From assembly GCA_900543885.1 (NCBI GenBank), contig UQTA01000015.1:1-56675 (forward strand): a DNA stretch of 56,675 nt, written 5' to 3'. A model generated the notes under the pieces. The model did no database searches and was not told the DNA's origin. It worked only from the letters and a program-made list of their open reading frames with translations. The first letter of the stretch is position 1; each line of letters starts with the position of its first letter. Below are positions 9,175-17,091 of this stretch, piece by piece. The DNA comes from an uncultured Clostridium sp. (GTDB lineage: Bacteria > Bacillota > Clostridia > Lachnospirales > Lachnospiraceae). A program made the translations under genes and the position numbers.

Positions 9175-9221
9175 ATAGGTAAAATACATTTCATACCAGA
9201 TTTTATATAGTTAAAATGCAA
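9175..9221. promoter_or_regulatory. Candidate LysR half-sites upstream of isocitrate dehydrogenase
   Basis: ATAGGTAAAATACAT at 9175-9189 and ATAGTTAAAATGCAA at 9207-9221 are two similar 15-mers 32 bases apart, about three helical turns, as expected for recognition and activation sites of a LysR tetramer. The first shares ATAGGTAAAA with the hydratase/lysR promoter. A candidate -10 element was not settled. Confidence 0.45.
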
Positions 9222-9259
9222 CGTTATTTTCAGATTCCGTGCAGCTGTCTCCCCGTATT

Positions 9260-10417
9260 TTACTCCAGACATTCTCTTAAAACCCGCAGAAATTCCCTGG
9301 AAGCCCTGGAAAGTTTCTCATCTGCCGGATACGCTGCCACCAGTTTCCAGGAAGCCCCTAATTCCTCATCCAGCGGATAACAATTCAGCCCATCTGTCCC
9401 GGAATACAAGGTCATATAGGACTTCGGCAGAAACGTAGCTCCCATTCCCCCAGCTGCCAGGCGCTTGGCTGTTTCCATACTCTTTGTGGTACAGCAGATC
9501 TGCGGTCTGATCCCGGCTTTCCCTAAGATCTCATCTGCTACCTGACGCAGTTTCTGCCTGCTTGCAACCATAACAAAGGGGATATTTTTTAACTGTCTTA
9601 CATCCTCTGCATTTAATGGCTTTCCTTCCGGCCAAGACACTTGTGCCTGAAAGCTTTCCGGCACTGCCAGATAAAAAGGATCTTCTGAAAATTCATCATA
9701 GCATACTTTTTCCAATGCTTTCTGAAAATGCATAATACAGAAATCCACCTTATGGGACAGCATCATTTTTTCCAGTTCCTGGGAATTGTTTTCCCGGATA
9801 AATACGTTCACACCAGGATAATGTTTATGGAACACAGGCACTACCACCGGAAGGATACATGCCCCCAGGTTCATAGGGATGCCTATGGTAACCGTTCCCT
9901 TTTTCAGCTCTTTAAATTCTCCCAGTTCATCCTTCATTGCCTTCCACAGCTTCCACACTTCTTCTAACTGATCCAGAAAAAGCCTTCCCTGTTCCGTTTC
10001 CATGGCACCGCTTCGGTCTCTTTTAAAAATCTCAAAATCCAGATCATTTTCTATTTCTTTTAGTACCTGGCTTAAGGAAGGCTGGGCAATGAATAAGGTT
10101 TCTGCTGCCCCACAGATGCTTTCATTTTCCCGGATACATAATAGATAGCGAATCTCATTTTCCGACCACTGTCTGTCTCCTGGAAGTTTTTCCAGGCTCT
10201 CTGCTATCTTTTCTCCCCAGGAAAGTACCGTTTCTCCTTCCGGTGTGGGCACCATGCCGCCCCGTATCCGCCGAAACAGCTGACAGCCCAGTTCATTTTC
10301 CACACTTTTAAGTCCTCTTGTAAGTGTAGACGGATTTCTCCCCAAAAGCACTGCTGCCTCACGGATACTTCCCATTGACGCAATATGCCGGATACTGACG
10401 AGCTGCTGCTGATTCAT
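9260..10417 (-). CDS. LysR-type regulator with two tandem N-terminal HTH domains
   Basis: 385 residues from the ATG at 10417, which has AAGGGGG (10424-10430) six bases upstream; the frame runs on to 10474 but without a better site. Residues 1-62 are a complete LysR HTH (SIREAAVLLGRNPSTLTRGL, then NELGCQLFRR). Residues 86-146 are a second one (GAAETLFIAQPSLSQVLKEI, then DFEIFKRDRSG). The effector-binding domain follows from about 173. Ordinary LysR proteins are about 300 residues with one HTH. The second HTH plus effector domain resembles the LysR at 3479, so the extra domain looks like a fusion or duplication. Position suggests control of isocitrate dehydrogenase. Confidence 0.88.
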   Translation of the reverse strand: MNQQQLVSIRHIASMGSIREAAVLLGRNPSTLTRGLKSVENELGCQLFRRIRGGMVPTPEGETVLSWGEKIAESLEKLPGDRQWSENEIRYLLCIRENESICGAAETLFIAQPSLSQVLKEIENDLDFEIFKRDRSGAMETEQGRLFLDQLEEVWKLWKAMKDELGEFKELKKGTVTIGIPMNLGACILPVVVPVFHKHYPGVNVFIRENNSQELEKMMLSHKVDFCIMHFQKALEKVCYDEFSEDPFYLAVPESFQAQVSWPEGKPLNAEDVRQLKNIPFVMVASRQKLRQVADEILGKAGIRPQICCTTKSMETAKRLAAGGMGATFLPKSYMTLYSGTDGLNCYPLDEELGASWKLVAAYPADEKLSRASREFLRVLRECLE

Positions 10418-10474
10418 AAAGTTCCCCCTTCCTGTTCTATCTGCTTCTTTTTCCCATTGTACCATAAAATCCAA

Positions 10475-10508
10475 CAGGCGTATCTCCTCTTACGAAAAGA
10501 TACGCCTG
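10475..10508 (-). terminator. Terminator hairpin after metY
   Basis: CAGGCGTATCT and AGATACGCCTG form a perfect 11-bp stem with a 12-base loop. On the minus strand it is followed by TTGGATTTTAT, a modest T-rich tail. It separates metY from the double-HTH LysR gene. Confidence 0.7.
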
Positions 10509-10540
10509 AAAAATGCTGATATTATTTTTCAATTTTCTTA

Positions 10541-11851
10541 TTATCCAGCTACTGCCTTAAATGCCTCATCCAGATCCTCGATAATGTCATCAATATTCTC
10601 AGTACCGATAGAAAGACGAATGGTGTTCGGGTAGATGCCCTGCTCTTTCAGTTCTTCTTCTGTCAGCTGTGCATGGGTAGTAGAAGCTGGATGGATAACC
10701 AGAGACTTAACATCTGCTACATTTGCAAGTAAGGAGAACAGCTCCAGATTGTCGATGAAGTCCTTTGCCTTCTGTGCATCGCCTTTGATCTCAAAGGTAA
10801 AGATAGAACCGCCGCCGTTCGGGAAGTACTTCTTGTACAGCTTCTGCTGTTCTGGATCATTGGAAACAGATGGATGATGAACTTTCTCTACCTGTGGGTG
10901 GTTGTTTAAATACTGAACTACCTTTAATGCATTCTCCACATGACGTTCTACACGAAGAGACAATGTCTCAAGTCCCTGCAGGAAGAAGAAAGCATGGAAT
11001 GGAGAAAGGGTTGCACCGGTATCACGCAGTAAGATAGCACGGATCTTGGTAACAAATGCTGCAGGACCTGCTGCCTTTACAAAGCTTACACCATGATAGC
11101 TTGAATTTGGCTCAACTAAGGACGGGAACTTGCCGCTTGCTTCCCAGTCGAACTTACCGCTGTCTACGATCACACCGCCGATGGTGGTTCCATGTCCGCC
11201 GATGAACTTGGTTGCGGAATGTACAACGATATCAGCTCCATACTCGATCGGGCGTACCAGATATGGAGTTGCAAAGGTATTATCAACTACCAGTGGGATC
11301 TTATGTGCATGTGCGATCTGTGCCAGTCTTTCAATATCTACTACATCAGAGTTTGGATTTCCCAGAGTCTCTACATGGATCGCCTTGGTGTTTTCCTGGA
11401 TTGCTGCCTCAACCTGCTCATAGTTAAATGGATCTACGAAAGTGGTCTTGATGCCGTACTCTGGAAGAGTGTGAGCAAACAGGTTGTATGTACCGCCGTA
11501 AATGTTTTCAGCTGCTACAATGTGGTCACCTGCATGTGCCAGGTTCTGGAAGGTATATGCGATGGCTGCTGCACCAGAAGCTACTGCTAAAGCTGCAACG
11601 CCGCCCTCTAAAGCTGCGATTCTCTTCTCAAATACATCTTCTGTCGGGTTGGTCAGACGTCCGTAGATATTTCCTGCATCGGTCAGACCAAATCTTGCTG
11701 CTGCGTGGTCGCAATTACGGAACACATAGGAAGATGTCTGGTAGATCGGTACGGCTCTTGCATCTGTTACCGGATCCGGCTGTTCCTGTCCTACATGAAG
11801 CTGTAATGTCTCGAATTTAAAGTTTCTTTCATTGTAAGATTTCTTTCCCAT
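10541..11851 (-). CDS. metY: O-acetylhomoserine sulfhydrylase (aminocarboxypropyltransferase)
   Basis: 436 residues, the usual MetY length and longer than cystathionine synthases of the same Cys/Met PLP family. It opens with FETLQLHVGQEQPDPVTDAR, has VPIYQTSSYVF, and the PLP-lysine site VVHSATKFIGGHGTTIGGV. It makes homocysteine from O-acetylhomoserine and sulfide in the cytoplasm. CAGGAGG precedes the ATG. Upstream on the same strand is a LysR gene, a likely regulator; no SAM riboswitch or T-box fold is apparent in the 142-base leader region. Confidence 0.93.
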   Translation of the reverse strand: MGKKSYNERNFKFETLQLHVGQEQPDPVTDARAVPIYQTSSYVFRNCDHAAARFGLTDAGNIYGRLTNPTEDVFEKRIAALEGGVAALAVASGAAAIAYTFQNLAHAGDHIVAAENIYGGTYNLFAHTLPEYGIKTTFVDPFNYEQVEAAIQENTKAIHVETLGNPNSDVVDIERLAQIAHAHKIPLVVDNTFATPYLVRPIEYGADIVVHSATKFIGGHGTTIGGVIVDSGKFDWEASGKFPSLVEPNSSYHGVSFVKAAGPAAFVTKIRAILLRDTGATLSPFHAFFFLQGLETLSLRVERHVENALKVVQYLNNHPQVEKVHHPSVSNDPEQQKLYKKYFPNGGGSIFTFEIKGDAQKAKDFIDNLELFSLLANVADVKSLVIHPASTTHAQLTEEELKEQGIYPNTIRLSIGTENIDDIIEDLDEAFKAVAG

Positions 11852-11970
11852 GTGCTTATCCTCCTGAATAAAAAACAGATTCGTTATTTTTCTTTACTTA
11901 CCTACTGTTTTGGTTTGTTTTTGTTTATGAACAAATAATAGCACGTCTTTTTTTATCTGTCTAATACACA

Positions 11971-12008
11971 AAAAAAAGAGCTCGTTATAGGTTTTACCTA
12001 TAACGAGC
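11971..12008 (-). terminator. Strong terminator overlapping the end of lysR
   Basis: GCTCGTTATAGGT and ACCTATAACGAGC form a perfect 13-bp stem with a 3-base loop, followed on the minus strand by a run of about eight T residues. The last five codons and the stop of the LysR gene lie inside the stem. The ATAGG/CCTAT core also looks like a LysR dyad, but the T-run makes termination the better reading. Confidence 0.88.
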
Positions 12009-12911
12009 ATCTTCATTTTTATACTTGCGTATCTCATCCAGGTATTTCTGGCCCAGGGGGCTGATGGCAACTCCCTTGCGGCAGAGATAGCCAATAGTCA
12101 TCACTTCATCTGACTCCAGAGGAACTGCGCAGTAATCCCCGCCGTTTAATTCCTCACAGATAATACCGGAACAAAGGGTATAGCCATTTAACCCCTTCAT
12201 CAGGTTCAGCATGGTTGCCCGGTCATTGGCACGGATCAGCTGCTTGTATTCATAAGTAGAAAGCACTTCTTCCGCAAAATAAAAAGAATTGTAATTGCCC
12301 TGTTCAAAAGCCAGACATGGATATGGCTGAAGGTCATCCATGGTAACAGAGGTCCGGTCTGCCAGCGGATTTCCCTTCCACATATAAGCGTAGATCCCGC
12401 AGTCAAGAAGCCTGTGAAATTCCAGTCCAAACTCAGTAAACAATTTAGTCAGCACCTTGCTGTTAAAATCATTCAGATATAATATGCCGATCTCGCTTTT
12501 AAAATTCTTTACATCTTCGATCACTTCGTACGTCTTGGTCTCATGGACCGCAAATTCATACTTGTCCATTCCAAACTGGCGCACCATTTCCACAAAGGCC
12601 TGGACAGCAAAGGAATAATGCTGCATGGACACGCTGAATTTCTTACGCACATTCTCTTTTTCAATGTATTTTGACTCGATCAGGCGGTACTGTTCCACCA
12701 CCTGTCTGGCATAACCTAAAAACTCTTCTCCTTCCGGCGTCACAGTGATTCCCCGGTTGGTACGCTTAAAAAGCTCCATACCGATCTCATTTTCCAGCTC
12801 TTTCACAGACGCAGAAAGGCTGGGCTGTGTAATAAACAGGCTGCGGGCCGCTTCATTCATGGATTTTGTATCTGCCACCGCAATGGCATATTTCATCTGC
12901 ATTAAAGTCAT
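11994..12911 (-). CDS. LysR-family regulator upstream of metY
   Basis: 305 residues. The HTH spans residues 1-62 with SMNEAARSLFITQPSLSASV and MELFKRTNRG, followed by an effector domain from about 90. Unlike the two other LysR proteins here, its effector half (MQHYSFAVQAFVEMVRQFG, YLNDFNSKVL) is of the CysB/CmbR-like Firmicutes type that acts on sulfur metabolism; that placement is by resemblance only. AAAGGAAG lies before the ATG. It is co-oriented with metY but ends in its own terminator, so it probably acts in trans on the metY promoter in 11852-11970. Confidence 0.88.
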   Translation of the reverse strand: MTLMQMKYAIAVADTKSMNEAARSLFITQPSLSASVKELENEIGMELFKRTNRGITVTPEGEEFLGYARQVVEQYRLIESKYIEKENVRKKFSVSMQHYSFAVQAFVEMVRQFGMDKYEFAVHETKTYEVIEDVKNFKSEIGILYLNDFNSKVLTKLFTEFGLEFHRLLDCGIYAYMWKGNPLADRTSVTMDDLQPYPCLAFEQGNYNSFYFAEEVLSTYEYKQLIRANDRATMLNLMKGLNGYTLCSGIICEELNGGDYCAVPLESDEVMTIGYLCRKGVAISPLGQKYLDEIRKYKNEDARYR

Positions 12912-12936
12912 ATGTGAAATCTTCCTTTAAATTATA

Positions 12937-13055
12937 TTACAGTTCCGCCTTGCATCTTCTTGCCCGCTTGCAGCGGACAAGAAGCTTTGGGCGTCCGCCT
13001 TATGAAAATTTATCCTGCGTGTAAGGGATCGGTAATTATCGTGGATTATACTAGT
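12937..13055. repeat. Chimeric repeat: halves of two different palindromic elements joined
   Basis: Bases 12937-13006 match the reverse complement of 40521-40590 at about 68 of 70 positions (right half of the GTTACAGTTC-ended element). Bases 13002-13055 match 3295-3348 at all 54 positions (right arm of the palindrome beside the aconitase gene). The two segments share four bases at the junction. It lies upstream of the lysR start at 12911. Confidence 0.85.
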
Positions 13056-13389
13056 ACACAAGAAAATGACAACGTCATTCTAGCAAAAGTACTTTCCAGC
13101 TGTCAATCTCATATGATGGCTGATTTTTAATTCCTTGATTTCCCCCAAAATGTCATTCATATTTCGTTCATAAATCATTCAAAAAAGTGTTACACAATGA
13201 ACATGATTTCTTCATCTTTTCTTTTTATACTTTAGTCATAGATGAGGGACAGAGAAAAAGGATAAAATAAATAGAAACTCATCCATAAATGCAACACCTA
13301 ACTAAGCTTACAAGATTTTTTTCATAATACTCGAGCTGGTATATTTTATCAGCTCTCCTCCCTTTTAATAATACTTTTTTCCAGAAAAG
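13056..13389. other. AT-rich gene-free stretch; possible small plus-strand transcript
   Basis: No convincing coding frame. TATACT at 13226-13231 could be a -10 on the plus strand, but its -35 is poor. Downstream are a GATGAG/CTCATC pairing (13242-13281), a 9-bp hairpin GAGCTGGTA/TATCAGCTC, and then the terminator at 13390-13419. Together these would fit a small RNA of about 180 bases. Evidence is thin. Confidence 0.25.
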
Positions 13390-13419
13390 GCACATCACAA
13401 AGCGTGAGGTGCTTTTTTT
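13390..13419 (+). terminator. Intrinsic terminator, best on the plus strand
   Basis: GCACATCAC and GTGAGGTGC pair (one mismatch) around a 5-base loop and are followed by seven T residues at 13413-13419. It overlaps the last codons of the minus-strand symporter. On the minus strand only CTTTT follows, so it may serve both directions but points mainly to a plus-strand transcript. Confidence 0.7.
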
Positions 13420-14810
13420 GTGCCCTTCTCCCCTGCATCCGGAACCTGGATCTCTCCGGATAAAAATAATAATGCCGTCAGATTAAAAAATGCCATCAAT
13501 CCATTCCAAAGATCGGACAACATCCATACTGCCTCCAGCCGGATCAGACCGCCGGCAAACACAGCCGACAGAAATAAAACAGGATACAGTCTGCTTAAAA
13601 ACCCCATTCTGTTTTTTAAATACGCTGCCGCTTGCTGCCCCAGATAATACCAGGCGATCATCGTGGCAAAAGCAAATACGACTATGGAAATGCTGATAAA
13701 CCACTCCCCGGTTATTCCCAATTTTGCAGAAAAACAGGCGGCAGCCAAAGCAGCTCCCGTAAGAGAAAGTGTTTCCATATCCTTCGGTACAGTACACAAA
13801 ATAACAAAGGCCGTAAGGCTGCACAGCACCATCGTATCAAAAAACACCTCAAACATGGCCCACATTCCCTGTTCTTTCGGTGAGGTGTGTTCTGCCGGAC
13901 CATGAAGGATTGCTAACGTACCAAGTCCCGCTTCATTGGAAAATACACCTCTGGATATCCCATAACGGATACTGCGGCTGATCCCAAAGCCTGCTATACC
14001 ACCGGAAACCGGATGAAATCCAAAAGCAGACTGAAAAATCCTGAAAAATGCATCTGGTATACGGTCTGCACATAAAAAAAGAACGATCAGAGAAAATACA
14101 ATATAGATCCCTGATGCCAGCGGCAGAAGGTACTGGGCTGCTTTTCCGATCCGTTTAATACCTCCCAGGATCACAGTTCCCGTAAGAAGCGCCAGAATAC
14201 CGCTTCCCCAAACAGCTGGTATCCCCCAGGTAAATTCCAGTGTCTGTGCCGCTGCATTTGCCTGCACCATACTTCCCATGCCAAACGCACATAAAAAACA
14301 GAACAAGCTGTAACCAGCTGCCATAAATGGGATCCCAAGCCCTTTTTCCATGTAAATAAAGGGACCGCAGACCCATTTGCCCCGGCTGTCCTTAAATCGG
14401 TATCTGCATCCTAAATACGTCTCCCCATAAGCAGCTGCCATCCCGATCAGCGAAGAGATCCACATCCAGAACACGGCTCCCGGCCCGCCTGATACAACAG
14501 CCGCCGCCACACCTGCTATATTGCCGGTTCCCACGGTTGCCGCAAGAGCTGTGCAGACTGACTGAAACTGGGTGATCCCGTGGGACCGCACCTGTGTATT
14601 GCCTGACTGTTTCTGTCTGCTTTTTTCATCCTCTTCTTTTGTATTCTCTCTTCCTGAAAATAAACTGCCGACCGTCGCTTTCCACCATACGTTCAATCCT
14701 CTTATCTGAAAAAATCCGCTTCGCACCGACAATATCATTCCCACAGCAAGAAATGCCCCTGCTGTCCACGGCCCCCATACGATCCCATGTACCATTTCCA
14801 GAACCTGCAT
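13395..14810 (-). CDS. Sodium:alanine/glycine symporter, AGCS family
   Basis: 471 residues from the ATG at 14810, five bases after GGTGGGG; a GTG two codons earlier is the alternative. The family signature region is present: TALAATVGTGNIAGVAAAVV in TM2-3, GPGAVFWMW, GETYLGCRYR and the FSNEAGLGTLAI loop. It would take up alanine or glycine with Na+ across the cytoplasmic membrane. An insertion of charged residues (about 55-75) separates TM1-2 from the core. It is divergent from the phospholipase-like gene, with a short GTTAC-type palindrome between them. Confidence 0.92.
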   Translation of the reverse strand: MQVLEMVHGIVWGPWTAGAFLAVGMILSVRSGFFQIRGLNVWWKATVGSLFSGRENTKEEDEKSRQKQSGNTQVRSHGITQFQSVCTALAATVGTGNIAGVAAAVVSGGPGAVFWMWISSLIGMAAAYGETYLGCRYRFKDSRGKWVCGPFIYMEKGLGIPFMAAGYSLFCFLCAFGMGSMVQANAAAQTLEFTWGIPAVWGSGILALLTGTVILGGIKRIGKAAQYLLPLASGIYIVFSLIVLFLCADRIPDAFFRIFQSAFGFHPVSGGIAGFGISRSIRYGISRGVFSNEAGLGTLAILHGPAEHTSPKEQGMWAMFEVFFDTMVLCSLTAFVILCTVPKDMETLSLTGAALAAACFSAKLGITGEWFISISIVVFAFATMIAWYYLGQQAAAYLKNRMGFLSRLYPVLFLSAVFAGGLIRLEAVWMLSDLWNGLMAFFNLTALLFLSGEIQVPDAGEKGTKKAPHAL

Positions 14811-14822
14811 ACACACCCCACC

Positions 14823-14860
14823 GGTTACTGTTCATGGTTTGCATGACCATGTACAGTACC
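14823..14860. repeat. Short palindrome of the GTTACNGTTC family
   Basis: GGTTACTGTTCATGGT faces ACCATGTACAGTACC. It sits in the divergent promoter region of the AGCS symporter and the phospholipase-like gene, just before the symporter start. Confidence 0.65.
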
Positions 14861-14934
14861 CCTCATCGCACTCTTTTTTTATGAGGTTTATGCACTTTTT
14901 TCCCGCTGTATGCCTGTTTTATCCACAAATGTGT

Positions 14935-14940
14935 TATACT
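14935..14940 (+). promoter_or_regulatory. -10 element of the phospholipase-like gene
   Basis: TATACT preceded by TGT (extended -10 style), about 25 bases before the ATG at 14966. The -35 region is poor. The AAAGGAGG ribosome binding site follows. Confidence 0.45.
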
Positions 14941-14965
14941 GTAAAGGACGAAAGGAGGCGTTTTC

Positions 14966-15952
14966 ATGCCCGGCTTCACTACTCACTACATCCTCGGTAT
15001 GAAGGCATACAACGATATGCCTCAGAACAACTTAAAATTCATCATTGCAAAATACCGCTGGCTCTATCAGCTTGGTCTTCAGGGACCTGATATGTTTTTC
15101 TACAATCTGCCGATCCTGCGCCACAGAGACCACCGCAATATCGGCTCCTATATGCACGAACACCATGTAAATGATTTTTTCCGCTGCGCCTTTACGCGGC
15201 TTGCAAAGATCGAATCCAAACAGCAGCGTGAAGAAGGCCTTGCTTTCCTATGTGGTTTTATCAGCCATTACATCGGTGACTCTATCTGCCATCCTTATGT
15301 GTACGGCCGCATCCACTATGACGCCATGCACCCCACAGCCGCCTGTCATGGCCTGCACGCCAAGCTGGAAAATGATATTGACGCTTTATTACTAATGAAA
15401 TACAAAAAGAAAAAGCCGTCCCAGTTCAACCAGGCGGCCACCATCTGTTTAAATGGGATGGAGACTCAGTTCATCTCCCGTTTTCTGTCTTCCTGCTTAA
15501 ATGATACTTTCTACCCTTTAAGCAGCAAAAATCATTACCAGGTATCTCCGGGGATAATCCACCGCTCGATCCTGGCACTGCGGTTTGGCTGCAGGACATT
15601 GTCTGATCCCAACAGCCAGAAAAAGAACGGGATTGAATTTGTAGAATCCCTGTTTTTAAGAAATCCCATTGCTTCCAGCAAAATGGTAACTGACGTAGTA
15701 GAAGATCCTGTATGGAGCCTGAATCTGCGCCATGAGATCTGGTGCAATCCATGGGATAAGAGCATTGCATCACAGGCCTCTTTCCCTGATCTGTTCCGTC
15801 AGTGTCTTATAAAACATGCATCTATCTATTACATGATCAACTCTGTTATAGAAGAAAAAAATATTCGCCCGGCATCCTTTGAGCGGATGCTGGACGAACT
15901 TGGAAATTATTCTTATCACAGCGGTCTTGTCTGCAATGACAAAGACAGCTGA
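14966..15952 (+). CDS. Zinc-dependent phospholipase C family protein
   Basis: 328 residues with AAAGGAGG before the ATG. It begins MPGFTTHYILG and has GPDMFFYNLP, LCGFISHYIGDSICHPYVYG and HAKLENDIDALL, the spaced His/Asp pattern of the Zn_dep_PLPC fold (three-zinc site). There is no signal peptide, so unlike secreted clostridial phospholipases it appears cytoplasmic, as is usual for the widespread Clostridia members annotated with this domain. The substrate is unknown. It converges on the metallo-beta-lactamase-fold gene. Confidence 0.85.
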   Translation: MPGFTTHYILGMKAYNDMPQNNLKFIIAKYRWLYQLGLQGPDMFFYNLPILRHRDHRNIGSYMHEHHVNDFFRCAFTRLAKIESKQQREEGLAFLCGFISHYIGDSICHPYVYGRIHYDAMHPTAACHGLHAKLENDIDALLLMKYKKKKPSQFNQAATICLNGMETQFISRFLSSCLNDTFYPLSSKNHYQVSPGIIHRSILALRFGCRTLSDPNSQKKNGIEFVESLFLRNPIASSKMVTDVVEDPVWSLNLRHEIWCNPWDKSIASQASFPDLFRQCLIKHASIYYMINSVIEEKNIRPASFERMLDELGNYSYHSGLVCNDKDS

Positions 15953-15955
15953 TCT

Positions 15956-16002
15956 GTTACTGTACAATTCCGTTGCTGATCATGCAACGCACGAACAGTA
16001 AC
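15956..16002. repeat. GTTAC-ended palindrome between convergent genes
   Basis: GTTACTGT and ACAGTAAC are the ends; CGTTGC and GCAACG pair inside. It occupies almost the whole 56-base gap between the convergent stops at 15952 and 16009. Without a T-run it may still act as a transcriptional roadblock. Confidence 0.75.
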
Positions 16003-16008
16003 GCTGGT

Positions 16009-17082
16009 CTATTGGATCACCTGGTCCCCGTCCTTGGTAACGTAATATTCTTTTACGCCAAGGCGGGTCATCCAGTTTCTGGTCTCCTGGGTCTTCCAGG
16101 AGCCGCTTCCTGCGCCATTTCCATTATCATTATCCCATAACCACTGTGGAGTCGGCCACAGGCATACAGACGGCTTTAATGCCTTATATACCTCATAGTC
16201 TACACCGTTCTGTCCGTGGTGGGACATCTGTACCATCTTACACTTTAAAGCAGTCAGGTTTACATCCTGCATCAGATGTTCACCGCCGCTGCGTCCTAAG
16301 TCTCCTAAAAATACCACATTGGTACCATTTAAAGAAACCAGATAAGCAACACTGCTGTTGTTCACAAAGTCATTGTTTTCTTTATAAGCCTGATTTAAAA
16401 CCTGGATCTTTGCAGGTCCGGCATTGATCACCTGTCCGGCTACGATATCGCCGTGAAGGATGGATGGGGAAACCTTTGCAAATGCACCTTTTATATAAGC
16501 TACCATAGAAGCAACATTTGCATCTTTTTCCGCATACCAGCTGTCTTCCAGGAAAGAATAGTAGATGCCGTCAATGGTTATCTCACCTGCATGCTTATAC
16601 AGGATATCCGCCAGGGCACCTGCATGGTCAGAGTCCGGATGTGTGATCAGCCATGCCTGAACATGTCCGCCTTTCGCCTTGATCTGGTTTAATACATAAT
16701 CTGTGTTGTCAGTCCAGCCGCCGTCTACTACGATCAGACCGCCTTCTCCTGTCTCAATAATGGCTGCCAGCTGCTGAGCTGCTGTGTCATGGTTGGCAAG
16801 AAGAGTCAGTTTTCCTTTTCCGAAATAAGAGGAAGAATCTGTAACAGGTGTAGATACTTCTCCAAAACCAACTACCTCTGCTTTGGAAACTGCAGTCTGA
16901 TTACTGGTATTAGCCTGACTTCCTGTATTTTGTGTTTCATCCTGAACAATGATCTTATTGGGTGAAGTAATGGTCTGCGCATTCATGGCGAAGGACTGCA
17001 TTCCTCCCTGTCCAAGCATCAGTGTAACTGCTGCCATTACACCAGCTGCGCAGCGTTTCCAGTATCTGTCAATACGTCTCAT
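16009..17082 (-). CDS. Secreted metallo-beta-lactamase-fold protein (ComEC/Rec2 C-terminal type)
   Basis: 357 residues. Residues 1-35 are a signal peptide (RR at the start, hydrophobic GVMAAVTLMLG, probable cut after SFA). After a Ser/Thr/Gln-rich linker the MBL domain has ITHPDSDHAGAL (residues 146-157, HxHxDH type with Asp in the second place), VVFLGDLG and MSHHGQNG. This variant is typical of extracytoplasmic MBL proteins related to the nuclease-like domain of ComEC. The substrate is unknown. Its ribosome binding site GGAGAA directly follows the stop of the upstream lipoprotein gene (gap 9 bases), so they are one operon. Confidence 0.85.
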   Translation of the reverse strand: MRRIDRYWKRCAAGVMAAVTLMLGQGGMQSFAMNAQTITSPNKIIVQDETQNTGSQANTSNQTAVSKAEVVGFGEVSTPVTDSSSYFGKGKLTLLANHDTAAQQLAAIIETGEGGLIVVDGGWTDNTDYVLNQIKAKGGHVQAWLITHPDSDHAGALADILYKHAGEITIDGIYYSFLEDSWYAEKDANVASMVAYIKGAFAKVSPSILHGDIVAGQVINAGPAKIQVLNQAYKENNDFVNNSSVAYLVSLNGTNVVFLGDLGRSGGEHLMQDVNLTALKCKMVQMSHHGQNGVDYEVYKALKPSVCLWPTPQWLWDNDNGNGAGSGSWKTQETRNWMTRLGVKEYYVTKDGDQVIQ

Positions 17083-17091
17083 TTTTTCTCC

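Noticed and set aside
11852..11993. SAM riboswitch, S-box or T-box in front of metY
   Set aside because: The leader shows no conserved S-box or T-box blocks; the only strong structure is the terminator of the preceding lysR.
11980..12008. ATAGGT...ACCTAT dyad as a LysR operator
   Set aside because: It forms a perfect 13-bp hairpin followed by eight T residues and overlaps the lysR stop, so termination explains it better.
13395..14810. Glycine riboswitch associated with the AGCS symporter
   Set aside because: The region upstream of its start holds only a short GTTAC palindrome and the promoter of the divergent gene; no aptamer-like structure.
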